Shown piece after piece: positions 34,303-43,807 of a DNA stretch of 64,000 nucleotides. Origin of the DNA: CAWFKW01 sp963816535 (lineage in GTDB: Bacteria; Bacteroidota; Ignavibacteria; Tepidaquicellales; OLB5); NCBI GenBank assembly GCA_963816535.1, contig CAWFKW010000006.1:496001-560000 (forward strand). The letters are read 5' to 3'. Both the position numbers and the translations under genes were made by a program. Under the pieces are notes generated by a model. The model was not told where the DNA came from, made no database searches, and saw nothing but the letters and a program-made list of their open reading frames with translations. Positions within the stretch are counted from its first letter, which is position 1. Each line of letters opens with the position of its first letter.

Positions 34303-35970
34303 ATGAGAAAACGTTATGTAATATTTCTTTTTTTCCTAGCCGTCTCACTTCTGACGTTTGACGTCTCACATGTTTACGCTCAGCAGCCAACACAGGAGTG
34401 GGTTCAGCGGTTTAGTTGGAACAATAGCGCTAATGGTTTGTCTGTTAAATTAGATTCAATGGGAAATGTTTATGTACTAGTGAAGCAATATTCTGATTCT
34501 ACTCTCCATGATTATGGTCTTGTTAAATACGGCATTTCAGGTAATCAAATCTGGAGTGCATACTATAACAGCCCGGGCAACCTTGACAATGTGCCGGTAG
34601 CTTTTGCAATTTCGCCAGCAGGTGATGCTTATATAACTGGATATACCAACAACCCGAATTTAATAAGCCATATTACAACAGTAAAATTTAATTCAAACGG
34701 AATAATTCAATGGTCAAAAATATATAACGGAGGAGGAACGGGAGATGGCGCTGATGATATTAAAATAGATAAAGCAGGTAGTATTATTATAACTGGCGGA
34801 ACTTCAATAAACTTGAATACCGCCTATGCCCTTACAGTTAAATATAATCAAAACGGCGATACGTTGTGGGAAAGAAAATTTAATCAGTTAACTGATAATA
34901 GTGGTAATTCGAGTTTAATTATTGATGATTCCAACAATATTTATACTTCGGGTGTATACGGTTATCAAAATAGCAATCCTGATTATCTAATATTAAAATA
35001 CAATGAATTCGGAGTATTGCAATGGTTTGCTAAATATGACAGCCCCCAACATTATGAAGACATCGCGGATTATATAGGCATTGACTCAAATAGAAATATT
35101 TATGTAATAGGCGCTAACTATTCACCTCCAAATCTGTTTTATAACACATTATTGAAATTAAATTCAAATGGAGTTATCCAATGGGCAAGACCTTTTGCCG
35201 GCATATTAAGCTACCCGAGTTGCGAACAACCTGGCGGTATAGTGGTTACTCCGAATGGGAATTCAATATATTATACAACGGAGTGTGCGAATACCCAAGG
35301 AAATGGAGAAATAGTAACATTGAAATATAATTCTAATGGCGATTCTGTTTGGGTAAGAAGATATACGCAGGGCAATACTGGCGGACTTCCTGCAAAAGGA
35401 CCAGCTTTGGCAATAGACAAATATAGTAACATATATTTAGCGGGTTTTGTTTATTCATCGACTTCGGGAGACGATTACGTTACAATCAAATATTTGCCAA
35501 GTGGTTTACTTCAATGGGTTGCTTTTTATAACGGACCGGTTACAAATTCTTTGGACTACGCCAACGACATAACGGTTGACACAAGTTTAAGTATTTATGT
35601 TACTGGGATGAGCAGCAGACAAAACCAGCCACAATATCTATTGGATGCAACTACAATAAAATACACTCAACCAATTGGAATCCAAAAAATTTCTTCCATT
35701 ATTCCGTACGATTATAAAATGAGTCAAAATTACCCTAATCCGTTCAACCCAAGCACAAGATTCAAATTTGAAATTCCTAAATCGGGGGTAATAGAAATTT
35801 CAGTTTATGATATACGTGGTAGAGAAATTGTTAAATTGGTCAATGAATTTTTGCAGGTGGGAATACATGAAATAACATGGAAAGCAAATACACTTCCGAG
35901 CGGTATTTATTTCTATACAATAAAATCAGATGATTTTCGAGAAACTAAAAAAGCAATTTTATTGAAGTAA
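34303..35970 (+). CDS. secreted SBBP-repeat protein with T9SS domain, copy C (555 aa)
   Basis: Signal peptide as in copy B (MRKRYVIFLFFLAVS, then LLTFDVSHVYAQ) followed by propeller repeats: DSMGNVYVLVKQ, SPAGDAYITGYT, DKAGSIIITGG, DDSNNIYTSGVY, DSNRNIYVIGAN, DKYSNIYLAGFV. The T9SS domain is YKMSQNYPNPFNPSTRFKFEIP, VYDIRGREIVKLV, SGIYFYTIKSDDFRETKKAILLK. The gene ends 175 bases before the giant T9SS gene. Mature sequence is clearly different from copy B despite the same signal peptide, which hints at recombination or separate selection on the surface part. Confidence 0.8.
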   Translation: MRKRYVIFLFFLAVSLLTFDVSHVYAQQPTQEWVQRFSWNNSANGLSVKLDSMGNVYVLVKQYSDSTLHDYGLVKYGISGNQIWSAYYNSPGNLDNVPVAFAISPAGDAYITGYTNNPNLISHITTVKFNSNGIIQWSKIYNGGGTGDGADDIKIDKAGSIIITGGTSINLNTAYALTVKYNQNGDTLWERKFNQLTDNSGNSSLIIDDSNNIYTSGVYGYQNSNPDYLILKYNEFGVLQWFAKYDSPQHYEDIADYIGIDSNRNIYVIGANYSPPNLFYNTLLKLNSNGVIQWARPFAGILSYPSCEQPGGIVVTPNGNSIYYTTECANTQGNGEIVTLKYNSNGDSVWVRRYTQGNTGGLPAKGPALAIDKYSNIYLAGFVYSSTSGDDYVTIKYLPSGLLQWVAFYNGPVTNSLDYANDITVDTSLSIYVTGMSSRQNQPQYLLDATTIKYTQPIGIQKISSIIPYDYKMSQNYPNPFNPSTRFKFEIPKSGVIEISVYDIRGREIVKLVNEFLQVGIHEITWKANTLPSGIYFYTIKSDDFRETKKAILLK

Positions 35971-36002
35971 TCAAAGATAAAAAATTAAAGGGCAGTCAGG
36001 CA

Positions 36003-36020
36003 CCTGCTTAAAGAAGCAGG
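36003..36020. terminator. hairpin after copy C
   Basis: CCTGCTT / AAGCAGG with a 4-base loop, no T-run after it. A weak terminator or a stable RNA end after the third T9SS gene. Confidence 0.35.
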
Positions 36021-36144
36021 AATTCTAAATAAACCGTCGTCAAACGAATTTAGATTAAAACAATTCCATTTAATAAACGGAATGTTTTATTCCTTTCTGC
36101 CCTATTTTACAAACAAAATATAGGAATTAATAAAGGAGCAAAAC

Positions 36145-37530
36145 ATGAAGAAGAAAGGAAATTTATCAAAATTAATGAGAATTAAAGGAATTCTCCTTTT
36201 TTGTCTACTTTTGTCAACATTTTTTATTACTCTGGACGCACATCTTTTTGCTCAGGAAGACGAAGAAAGCTCTGATTGGTTTATGCGATGGCGTGCATGG
36301 CCGAATGACACTATTCCCGAGAGTATGGTATTAGATGCACTTACAAATCATCAGCAGATAATCCAGACTGGTGATTTCTATGCAGGACCTACAAGGTTCT
36401 GGACATGTATAGGGCCTATTCCCCGTTATAGTTCAGACTGTCCGGGAGTTCCCAGATCTGGAAGGGTAACCTGTGTTAAATACTATCCTAATGTTCCCAA
36501 TCATCAACAACACCCTGATTGGATATATACCGCGGGACACAATGGAGGCATATTCAAATCCGAGGACAATGGAAGTACGTTCCGTCCATTAACTGATAAT
36601 TTTGTACAGACGCAAGCTTCAGGATGCATAGCTTTTGATCCCAACAACCCAAACAACATGTACTATGGTACCGGTGGAAATGTGTATGGTTTTGCTTATA
36701 ATTACCCGGGAGTTGGGGTTTATAAATCAACAGATGCCGGAGAAACATGGACTGGTCCATATAGAGTAAATCACCCCGATGGCCCACAAGCCGGTTTGCC
36801 AATAATGACAACTGTTTTTAAAATTGTTGTTGATCCTCAATATTCTAATATCGTTTATCTGGCTGATGGACACGATCCTTTTTATGGTGAAAATTTAGGA
36901 GGTGGGTTATACAGAAGTACAGATTATGGAGTAACTTGGGCACGTGCCAGTGGCACGCCAGAGGGTGGCTGCAATGATGTAGTTATCAACTATAATGGCG
37001 AAACACAATCGAGGAGAATCTTTGCTGTCGGTATTGGCAGTTATGGATATTACACATCTGATAATAACGGCGTAACTTTTGTGCAGCGCAACCACAATGA
37101 CGGAGTTTTCTATCAGGGTAAAAGAACTCAAATGGCAGTAAGCAGTGATGGAAGCAAAATTTATGCAGTTTCTGCTTTTAGCGATGATAATACGTATCCG
37201 CCAACTGGCACCAGAGGAGTCTATGCTTTTATTTCGAACAATAATGGAACAAATTTTACAGTATCTGTTGTAGATGATGAAGCATTTTATGATTGGGGTT
37301 ACATGCCAGCTGATTTCATGTTTATTCAGACCAGTCCTTCAAACTCTGCACTTGCCATAGTTGGTTATGGTACCGGTTTATATTCTGGTTGTTATGGTTT
37401 TGGTATGCGTAAAACAACAGATGGAGGAAGTACGTTCTCTTCAATGACTCCTTATGGAACGGACCAAAATTGTCTTGATTTTAATCCATATTCCGGGCAG
37501 GGAAATGAGATTTCTCTTGGAAATGACTAG
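36145..37530 (+). CDS. giant T9SS protein, N-terminal part, ended by an in-frame TAG
   Basis: Shine-Dalgarno AAAGGAG 7 bases before ATG 36145. Signal peptide region KGILLFCLLLSTFFITLDAHLFAQ, then BNR/sortilin-type repeats: IYTAGHNGGIFKSEDNGSTF, GVYKSTDAGETWTG, GLYRSTDYGVTWARA, YTSDNNGVTFVQRN. It stops at TAG 37528-37530, but the same frame continues with GLYKSTDLGNSWQ and reads through to the T9SS domain at 40782. The two halves were therefore one protein of about 1,545 residues. If translated to the TAG only, the product would lack the sorting domain. Confidence 0.75.
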   Translation: MKKKGNLSKLMRIKGILLFCLLLSTFFITLDAHLFAQEDEESSDWFMRWRAWPNDTIPESMVLDALTNHQQIIQTGDFYAGPTRFWTCIGPIPRYSSDCPGVPRSGRVTCVKYYPNVPNHQQHPDWIYTAGHNGGIFKSEDNGSTFRPLTDNFVQTQASGCIAFDPNNPNNMYYGTGGNVYGFAYNYPGVGVYKSTDAGETWTGPYRVNHPDGPQAGLPIMTTVFKIVVDPQYSNIVYLADGHDPFYGENLGGGLYRSTDYGVTWARASGTPEGGCNDVVINYNGETQSRRIFAVGIGSYGYYTSDNNGVTFVQRNHNDGVFYQGKRTQMAVSSDGSKIYAVSAFSDDNTYPPTGTRGVYAFISNNNGTNFTVSVVDDEAFYDWGYMPADFMFIQTSPSNSALAIVGYGTGLYSGCYGFGMRKTTDGGSTFSSMTPYGTDQNCLDFNPYSGQGNEISLGND

Positions 37531-37572
37531 GGTCTGTATAAATCAACAGATTTAGGGAACTCATGGCAAAGC

Positions 37573-40500
37573 TTGAACGGAACACTACCATTTACTGAAC
37601 AATACAGGGTCGCAGTTAACCCGTTAGATCCAGAAGATATGAATATTGCAGTTGAAGATGCCGGTTTCTTTAAAAAAAGAAGCGGGGTTGGAAATACTAA
37701 CTGGGATGAGTTCAGCAATGGCTGTGATGGTACAAACGTAATACATGGGAGTGCCGGCTCCGATGTATTTCTTGGAAGCAAAGCCGTTAATCTATTTAGT
37801 ACTTGTGGGTTTAATATTTATTATTCCAGTAATGGGGGCAATAGTTGGCCATACACACCCACAATGAATTGGAGCTACTGGGGAGGATTAGATGATTGGA
37901 TTGCACCTATGGCCCTCTATCCAGATTTGAATACTCCAAATGTATTTTATTGTCCAAGACGTAACGGGGCCAGTCAGTTTAATCATAGATATATTGATAT
38001 AAATGTTGGGACTTATTCCACAAACAATGGTTTTTCATGGTCTCAAAATCCTGGAAATATAACTCAAATTAATACTGGCGATGAATACGGTTCGCCTCAA
38101 GGTATAACTTTCTGTGAGTCGAACAAAAATATTATTTATGTTTTAGTTACGAATACAGATTATTATCATCATGGAGATATAGCAAGCAGACTGTGGAAAA
38201 CTACTGATGGGGGAATCAATTGGAACGAAAAGTTAATTCACAACCATGGTGTACCCAATCGCGTAATAACCAGTGTGGTTACGGATCCTCAGCCTGGTTA
38301 TGAAAATGTTGTGTACTTAACTTTGTCCGGTTATTCAGATTTAGCTCCAAATTACGACCAGGGGCATGTTTTCAAATCAATTGATGGTGGCAATAATTGG
38401 ACTTACATTGACGAAATCCCCCTTGATCAGGGAAGTGGTTTACCGAACTTGCCCGTAAATTTTATGATTCTTAGAAAACTTACACCTTGTAGGAATCAGC
38501 TAATCATTTCAAACGATGCTGGAGTTTACCAAGCTACTGATGTTAATTGTCCGGGGATTCAGTCCATAGATTCGTGGACACCTGTAGCAGCACATCTACC
38601 TGTTGGGGTAAATATGGGATTGGATTTCAATGAAGCGTCCGGTAAACTAAGGACTGCATTTTTTGGAAGGGGAATATGGGAAGTACCTGTTTCTAATTCG
38701 TGGAATATTACATATGAACAGCCTTTAATTGCTGGTTCAAACGGTTTAGACGTAAATCAAGATGTTGTTGTAACTGATATTGGAAGTCTGGTAATACCTT
38801 CAGGATGTACAATAAAAATGGGTGAAGCTAAAAGAATAATTGTTCAAGATGGTGGTTCCATAGATTGTTCAAGCGGTAATGCCGTTACATTTACTTCTCA
38901 GTCCGGTTCTTGGGGCGGAATCGAGTTTCAGGGCAGCGCATCAGGCACGCTCCAAAACTGCACTTTCAGCAATACTGATACGCCTATAAGCATTGACGGA
39001 ACAGGCGGCACGTACGGGCCAACGGGTCCCCCTGCAATAATTATTAAAGGCTGTACTTTTAATTCCGGTTCCGTCAGCGTTGTTTCAAGAGATAATGTTT
39101 CTATTCAGAATTGCGTTACCAATTCCCCGTCAGCAATAACAAATACTGCTTACAGCATTGTTTATGGAAGTAATATCGTTTTGGATAAGAATACAATTCA
39201 CGATGCGCCAATAGGTATCTCGGTGTCAAATTCCAGTCCTGCGATATTAAGCAATATAATAGACCTCACAAACCCGGGTAACGGACAAAACGCAATTGCT
39301 GGCATCAGTCTGGATAATTCTTATTCATCGACAGTAAATTACAATTCAATAACTGGGTATATAAACGGCATTTACATGTTCTACAGCAGTCCTACTGTGC
39401 TTAATAACGTCGTAACAGATGATTATACCTATAGCGGAGATAGTCTTGTTCCCGCCGCGTTGACGGCAAAATATTTATCTTCTCCAAGGCTTGCGCCATC
39501 GGGTTCAGGTGACAGAACCGTTTGGGACGCAGGGATTAACTCGCTTCGCTCAAACGGAATCGGAGACGGTACATATATTGAAAATATGAGCATACCCAAC
39601 GTTGATTATGGAAATAATACAATTTACGGGCAGGCATATAATTTTGATGGCTGGACAGGATATAGCGGGGGTTTAGGTAATTATATTTATAACGCAAGAA
39701 GTAACTGCTGGGTTAATCCATTTGTTGAAAATGTTTCGGACGCTGATTTTGTAATTGACCCTCAGATGAGCTGCGGCATGCATAAAGGCGGCGGTGGCTC
39801 AAATAATTCCGAATCCGTCCCCGTTGGACTAAATCCTAAATCCGGTGAGGTTCAATCCGAAATCGAAAATCTCAATTCTCAAATCTCAAGTCCGTTTGAT
39901 CCTTTGCAGCCGATAATCATTAATTACGGCAATGGGGTTTATGACACTATCCAGGTTACAAGCCAGGTATTAAATCTCTCCGCCAATTACCTTCTGTATT
40001 CACAAGCTGTAGGCAGTGAAATGTCAGGACAGTATCAGCAGGCTATTAATACATATAAACAGCTCATACAGAGCTATGCTGATAGTTCATCATCCGTATC
40101 GGCATTGAAAAAAATACTTCATTGTTATGACAAGTTAAACTCAACTTCACAGCAATACGGCGACCTAAGAACATATTACCAGGGAGTTGCTCAAAACAAC
40201 CATAATGATACCGCTTTGGTTAAGACTGCTAACGAGCTTGCTACAAAATGCCTTGTCAGGACTGGCGCATTCCCTACGGCTATAACAGAATACGAATCTG
40301 TGCTGAACAGTTCACATGACTCGCTGCAGGTGCTTTGCTCACAGTTAAACATAATCGAAACATATATGATAATGCAGCAAACAGGCGGCACAGGAAAGAC
40401 TTCGGGATTCACAGGGCAGCACGCTGAGCTAAAACCAGTCGCTAAGAAAGACGGTATCAAAATGATAAATCAGTTGTTGCATCATCTGAATATAAAATCA

Positions 40501-40782
40501 AAGACAGCGCAGATACCGACTAAATTCAGCTTGTCGCAGAATTATCCGAATCCGTTTAACCCGACAACGAAGATAAATTACGCTTTGCCTAATGCATCGA
40601 AGGTCAGCATTAAGATCTATGATATCCTTGGCCGGGTTGTAAAACAGCTCGTAAATGAGTTCAAAGATGCAGGATATTATTCGGAGATATTTGATGGAAC
40701 AAATCTTGCAAGCGGAGTGTATTTCTACAGGATCGAGGCAGGCAAATTTGTTGAATCTAAGAAAATGGTGATAGTGAAGTAG
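37573..40782 (+). CDS. giant T9SS protein, C-terminal part (BNR, beta-helix, TPR-like, T9SS)
   Basis: Same frame as the preceding part; the real protein begins at 36145, and the ATG at 37573 lies inside the repeat region and has no signal peptide. Residues 1-390 complete the BNR-type repeats (LWKTTDGGINWNEK, HVFKSIDGGNNWTYID). A parallel beta-helix follows (about 400-610: GTLQNCTFSNTDTPISID, VSIQNCVTNS, VLDKNTIHDAPIGISVSN). About 820-940 is helical and TPR-like (YLLYSQAVGSEMSGQYQQAINTYKQLIQ). The end is a T9SS domain: FSLSQNYPNPFNPTTKINY, IYDILGRVVKQL, ASGVYFYRIEAGKFVESKK. A large surface protein. Confidence 0.75.
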   Translation: MNGTLPFTEQYRVAVNPLDPEDMNIAVEDAGFFKKRSGVGNTNWDEFSNGCDGTNVIHGSAGSDVFLGSKAVNLFSTCGFNIYYSSNGGNSWPYTPTMNWSYWGGLDDWIAPMALYPDLNTPNVFYCPRRNGASQFNHRYIDINVGTYSTNNGFSWSQNPGNITQINTGDEYGSPQGITFCESNKNIIYVLVTNTDYYHHGDIASRLWKTTDGGINWNEKLIHNHGVPNRVITSVVTDPQPGYENVVYLTLSGYSDLAPNYDQGHVFKSIDGGNNWTYIDEIPLDQGSGLPNLPVNFMILRKLTPCRNQLIISNDAGVYQATDVNCPGIQSIDSWTPVAAHLPVGVNMGLDFNEASGKLRTAFFGRGIWEVPVSNSWNITYEQPLIAGSNGLDVNQDVVVTDIGSLVIPSGCTIKMGEAKRIIVQDGGSIDCSSGNAVTFTSQSGSWGGIEFQGSASGTLQNCTFSNTDTPISIDGTGGTYGPTGPPAIIIKGCTFNSGSVSVVSRDNVSIQNCVTNSPSAITNTAYSIVYGSNIVLDKNTIHDAPIGISVSNSSPAILSNIIDLTNPGNGQNAIAGISLDNSYSSTVNYNSITGYINGIYMFYSSPTVLNNVVTDDYTYSGDSLVPAALTAKYLSSPRLAPSGSGDRTVWDAGINSLRSNGIGDGTYIENMSIPNVDYGNNTIYGQAYNFDGWTGYSGGLGNYIYNARSNCWVNPFVENVSDADFVIDPQMSCGMHKGGGGSNNSESVPVGLNPKSGEVQSEIENLNSQISSPFDPLQPIIINYGNGVYDTIQVTSQVLNLSANYLLYSQAVGSEMSGQYQQAINTYKQLIQSYADSSSSVSALKKILHCYDKLNSTSQQYGDLRTYYQGVAQNNHNDTALVKTANELATKCLVRTGAFPTAITEYESVLNSSHDSLQVLCSQLNIIETYMIMQQTGGTGKTSGFTGQHAELKPVAKKDGIKMINQLLHHLNIKSKTAQIPTKFSLSQNYPNPFNPTTKINYALPNASKVSIKIYDILGRVVKQLVNEFKDAGYYSEIFDGTNLASGVYFYRIEAGKFVESKKMVIVK

Positions 40783-40807
40783 CCTGTTGTGAATTGAGAT
40801 TTAAGGG

Positions 40808-40839
40808 GCCCGCATTGAGAAATTCAGTGCGGGCTTTTT
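40808..40839 (+). terminator. Rho-independent terminator after the T9SS cluster
   Basis: GCCCGCATTGA / TTCAGTGCGGGC (one mismatch) with loop GAAA, followed by TTTTT. Strong. It ends the T9SS run. Confidence 0.85.
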
Positions 40840-41355
40840 GATTTCTTATAGATTTTAGGTCCCACTCAATAGTCATACCTGATAAAAAATTGCTTGCGAC
40901 TAGTCTGGGATGGTCTTGGACAATTGGCCCCGCTGTGGCACCCTTACGGTGTTTTAACGCCCCCCGCAACATACTTATAAAGGACATGGTGAGCGCGAGG
41001 CGCGCGAAACCAGACAACAGGAAAAAGAATGTGATACGGAAGCATAAATACTTTCGGCCATGCTTTTTGAGCACGATAGTATAGTCAGCAATTGGAATCA
41101 AGATCAGTGATAATTAATTCTGCCCAGCACTGTAAGGCACTGTTAATATCACTGCTATTTATGCTCATTATTAATAAAAAATAAATATAAATACTCAAAA
41201 GTGACAAAGTGCTCTAGAAAAACAAATATCAATACCCCCCCTTTTATATTATATATATATATGTATATAAACCATAATAAACATAGGGGGTATGGTATAT
41301 GGATAATTATTCAGCACTTTAGCACTTTTTGCCGAAAACGAAGCATTTTAGCCGT
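40840..41355. other. intergenic region with inverted repeat
   Basis: About 515 bases. No gene is supported; open frames on both strands at 40,757-41,101 give no recognisable protein. ATACCCCC at 41232-41239 and GGGGGTAT at 41286-41293 are inverted around a very AT-rich (TA)n core, a design found at origins and recombination sites, downstream of the primase-helicase gene. Confidence 0.4.
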
Positions 41356-43647
41356 TTATGGAGTGTTTTCCTCTGTAAGAACCATCACTGGATAAGCACT
41401 TTTTTCACTGAACATTACCAGCGTCTTGCTGTTACTTTTTCGGGAAACATACTCAAGATCGTTTTCATCACAGTAATACTTCTGCCATTTAGTGAAAGAT
41501 TTCATCTTAAGGTTATTGTTTCCCGGGAACTGTTCGTGAAATTCTTTCAGGAGTTCTTTCTTCTCGTATTCGACGTTCAGTTCCTTACCTGATATGTATT
41601 CAAGAAATTCCTCTGAAGTATTTTCCACAAGTTTCTTCTGCTGGAGATTCACGTGCTTGTAACTCTTAAGTCCCACTCTTAAGAAATACTGACAGCATTT
41701 TATCATCAGCGTATAGAACCGGTTCCACTCCTCGTCAGTCCAATCGTCAAAAAACAGTTTACCGAAATCATCCTGCGGCGTGTGTGTGGAACTGTAATAA
41801 TTCGAAAATTCAATCTCAAATTTTCTTGCTTCGTCGCTGCTCCCATATCCCTTTACAACAAAATTTGTTGACAGGACAACCTTGGGCCCCTCGCTATAAG
41901 GTACATAATATGCCGCCTGATTTTTTTTCTCTATTGAATATCCGTCAGTTAATATGCTAAATAACCGTTCGAACTCAAAGTCTTTGCTCAGGTCATTAAA
42001 CGCGATGATTTGCGTATCCAGATTCACTTTCTGAAAAGCGAAATTAGAGTTGGGTTTAAAGTTTCTGCCATCTTCGTCCGTGACATTTCTCAGCTTTTCT
42101 ATCGCTTGAATGCATAGGCCTTTCCCCGTCCGTCCCTTTTCAAACGTTGCATCTGCCTCATCAGTGAAGATAACCGCCTTTGTTAGCGCCGGATTCTTGT
42201 ATGTATGAAGCAAATAACCTATGGAGCTTCGTAAAGCGTCAAACCTGGCCGGGTCGCTGCCGCATATATTCATAAAGAATTTTTCCATATCTGATTCGGT
42301 TTCGTCATACTTGAAATCCCTATCAATGATCTGTCCTTTCCAAACGTTCCAGTCTAGCTCAGCATAATTCTTTTCTGTTATACTGGACTCTGTAACTTCA
42401 ACGTAGCAATTCCTGAAATAGAAATATGATTTTTCCTTCGTATCTCTTCTAAAACTTAGTTCTACATTTTTTAAGCCGCTGAGAAAATTCCTGCTGAAAA
42501 ACGCATTAGCAGGATTTAAAATCTGCTCCAATAAACTCGTTCTTTCAGCTTCATCTCCTATTTTTTCCACATACTCGCGCACATAATCCTTCATCTGCGT
42601 TTCCACAATTTCAGAAACCACATTATCTTTAATTCTTATAAAGATAAACGTATTTCCCTGGTAGAATTTCCCGAACCCTTCCTTTTCCAGAAAATTCATC
42701 AGGTCAACCCGGCTTATCTTCGTTTTATCCCCGGCTACAAACCAAAACTTATCTCTCTTGGCTACATAACCGTGCTGCTCAGCCATGTGAAACAGCGTGC
42801 GTATTGTTGATTTATTTGGATCGTAACTGGCAAGACAATTATTGAACTGTTCGTTTATTACAGAAGGGCTGTCTTTCCCGTGTACAGGATGGCTCTTGCT
42901 GATTTCAATAAAATATTCCCTGCCGTCTTCGCCTATTGAGGCAAGCGCAAAGCCCAGCTTCAACCATTCTGGGTAAGTTGTTTCAACGCCTTTCAGGTAA
43001 TTGACCGCTTCTTTTAGCTCCGCTTTATCATAATTAACAGTCGTCACAGAACTTTTTTTAACGACGGTGGGCTTAATTATTACCTCTAGCGGCTCTGATC
43101 CATTGTTCAGGTGTATATCAGGGTCATAGCTTAAGAAGCAGGCTCGTGCAGGATCTGATGTAGCGTCAAATTTCACTCCGTATTTATCGCTTAATGCCAG
43201 CCTGTGATGCTCGTAAACAGATTTGTATTCTGCTTCATTTTGTATAGAGGTCTGTAACCGGGCTATTACTTTCAGACCGTTACCGCTTGGCGACTGGAAC
43301 ATACAGAAAATATTCTTGTCTTCGGTAATTTTCTTCCTGATTTCTGAATACTGCCCGTTAAGCTGGTCAATATCAAAAATCAGATGATCCGTAGCGATAA
43401 AGTTAGTGTTATTTCTGATGTTTCCCTGGAAAGCGCCCATGTTGAAATAGGGCAGCTGGGCTTTTAGCTTATTTCTCTGACCCTTATCTTCGGCGGCTCT
43501 GATTGTGTTTATCGCGTCTTTATAGTCGCCATTTTTTATTTTGCTGACAACTTCATTGAAGCTAATGGTCGTCAAGGTTGTATCGGTTATTTTATCTGCA
43601 TATTGTACTTTTATTTCTTTATCAGGGTTTTTATAATTAGTGTTCAT
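41356..43647 (-). CDS. VirE-N/primase-helicase protein of a mobile element (763 aa)
   Basis: Three domains in order. Residues 30-190 match the BT4734/VirE N-terminal primase-like domain (FNMGAFQGN, ATDHLIFDID, IFCMFQSPSGNGLKVI, YGVKFDATSDPARACFLSYD). Residues 205-290 match PriCT_2 (LKGVETTYPEWLKLGFALASIGEDGREYFIEISK region, RTLFHMAEQHGY). The C-terminal half is a DUF5906-type SF3 helicase with a P-loop FEKGRTGKGLC at about residue 500, IAFNDLSKDFEFE and VLSTNFV. It primes and unwinds DNA for plasmid or element replication. Stand-alone, no recombinase beside it. Confidence 0.8.
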   Translation of the reverse strand: MNTNYKNPDKEIKVQYADKITDTTLTTISFNEVVSKIKNGDYKDAINTIRAAEDKGQRNKLKAQLPYFNMGAFQGNIRNNTNFIATDHLIFDIDQLNGQYSEIRKKITEDKNIFCMFQSPSGNGLKVIARLQTSIQNEAEYKSVYEHHRLALSDKYGVKFDATSDPARACFLSYDPDIHLNNGSEPLEVIIKPTVVKKSSVTTVNYDKAELKEAVNYLKGVETTYPEWLKLGFALASIGEDGREYFIEISKSHPVHGKDSPSVINEQFNNCLASYDPNKSTIRTLFHMAEQHGYVAKRDKFWFVAGDKTKISRVDLMNFLEKEGFGKFYQGNTFIFIRIKDNVVSEIVETQMKDYVREYVEKIGDEAERTSLLEQILNPANAFFSRNFLSGLKNVELSFRRDTKEKSYFYFRNCYVEVTESSITEKNYAELDWNVWKGQIIDRDFKYDETESDMEKFFMNICGSDPARFDALRSSIGYLLHTYKNPALTKAVIFTDEADATFEKGRTGKGLCIQAIEKLRNVTDEDGRNFKPNSNFAFQKVNLDTQIIAFNDLSKDFEFERLFSILTDGYSIEKKNQAAYYVPYSEGPKVVLSTNFVVKGYGSSDEARKFEIEFSNYYSSTHTPQDDFGKLFFDDWTDEEWNRFYTLMIKCCQYFLRVGLKSYKHVNLQQKKLVENTSEEFLEYISGKELNVEYEKKELLKEFHEQFPGNNNLKMKSFTKWQKYYCDENDLEYVSRKSNSKTLVMFSEKSAYPVMVLTEENTP

Positions 43648-43715
43648 TGTAAATTCATTTTAGAAGGCTATATTAACCTTAAGATAAACAACTGGTATAT
43701 AGCCGTATTTTTTTT

Positions 43716-43765
43716 TCAGGGCCAGGGGCTCCTTTAGAGACAATTTCTTCAAAACCTGGCCCTGA
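43716..43765. terminator. inverted repeat with T-run between regulator and primase genes
   Basis: TCAGGGCCAGG (43716-43726) and CCTGGCCCTGA (43755-43765), followed on the plus strand by GCTATTTTTT. It lies in the leader of the primase gene (minus strand), so it could regulate that transcript instead of ending one. Confidence 0.45.
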
Positions 43766-43807
43766 GCTATTTTTTGCCGCGCTTTCAGTGCCGCGGCGGC
43801 CTGTCAT

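Noticed and set aside
37528..37530. Recoded stop codon (readthrough) in the giant T9SS gene
   Set aside because: No stem-loop or readthrough context is visible; point mutation or sequence error is simpler.
40757..41101. Open frame of 114 residues on the minus strand, plus a 64-residue frame on plus
   Set aside because: No family resemblance, no Shine-Dalgarno, overlaps the terminator and the end of the T9SS gene; composition is like intergenic DNA.
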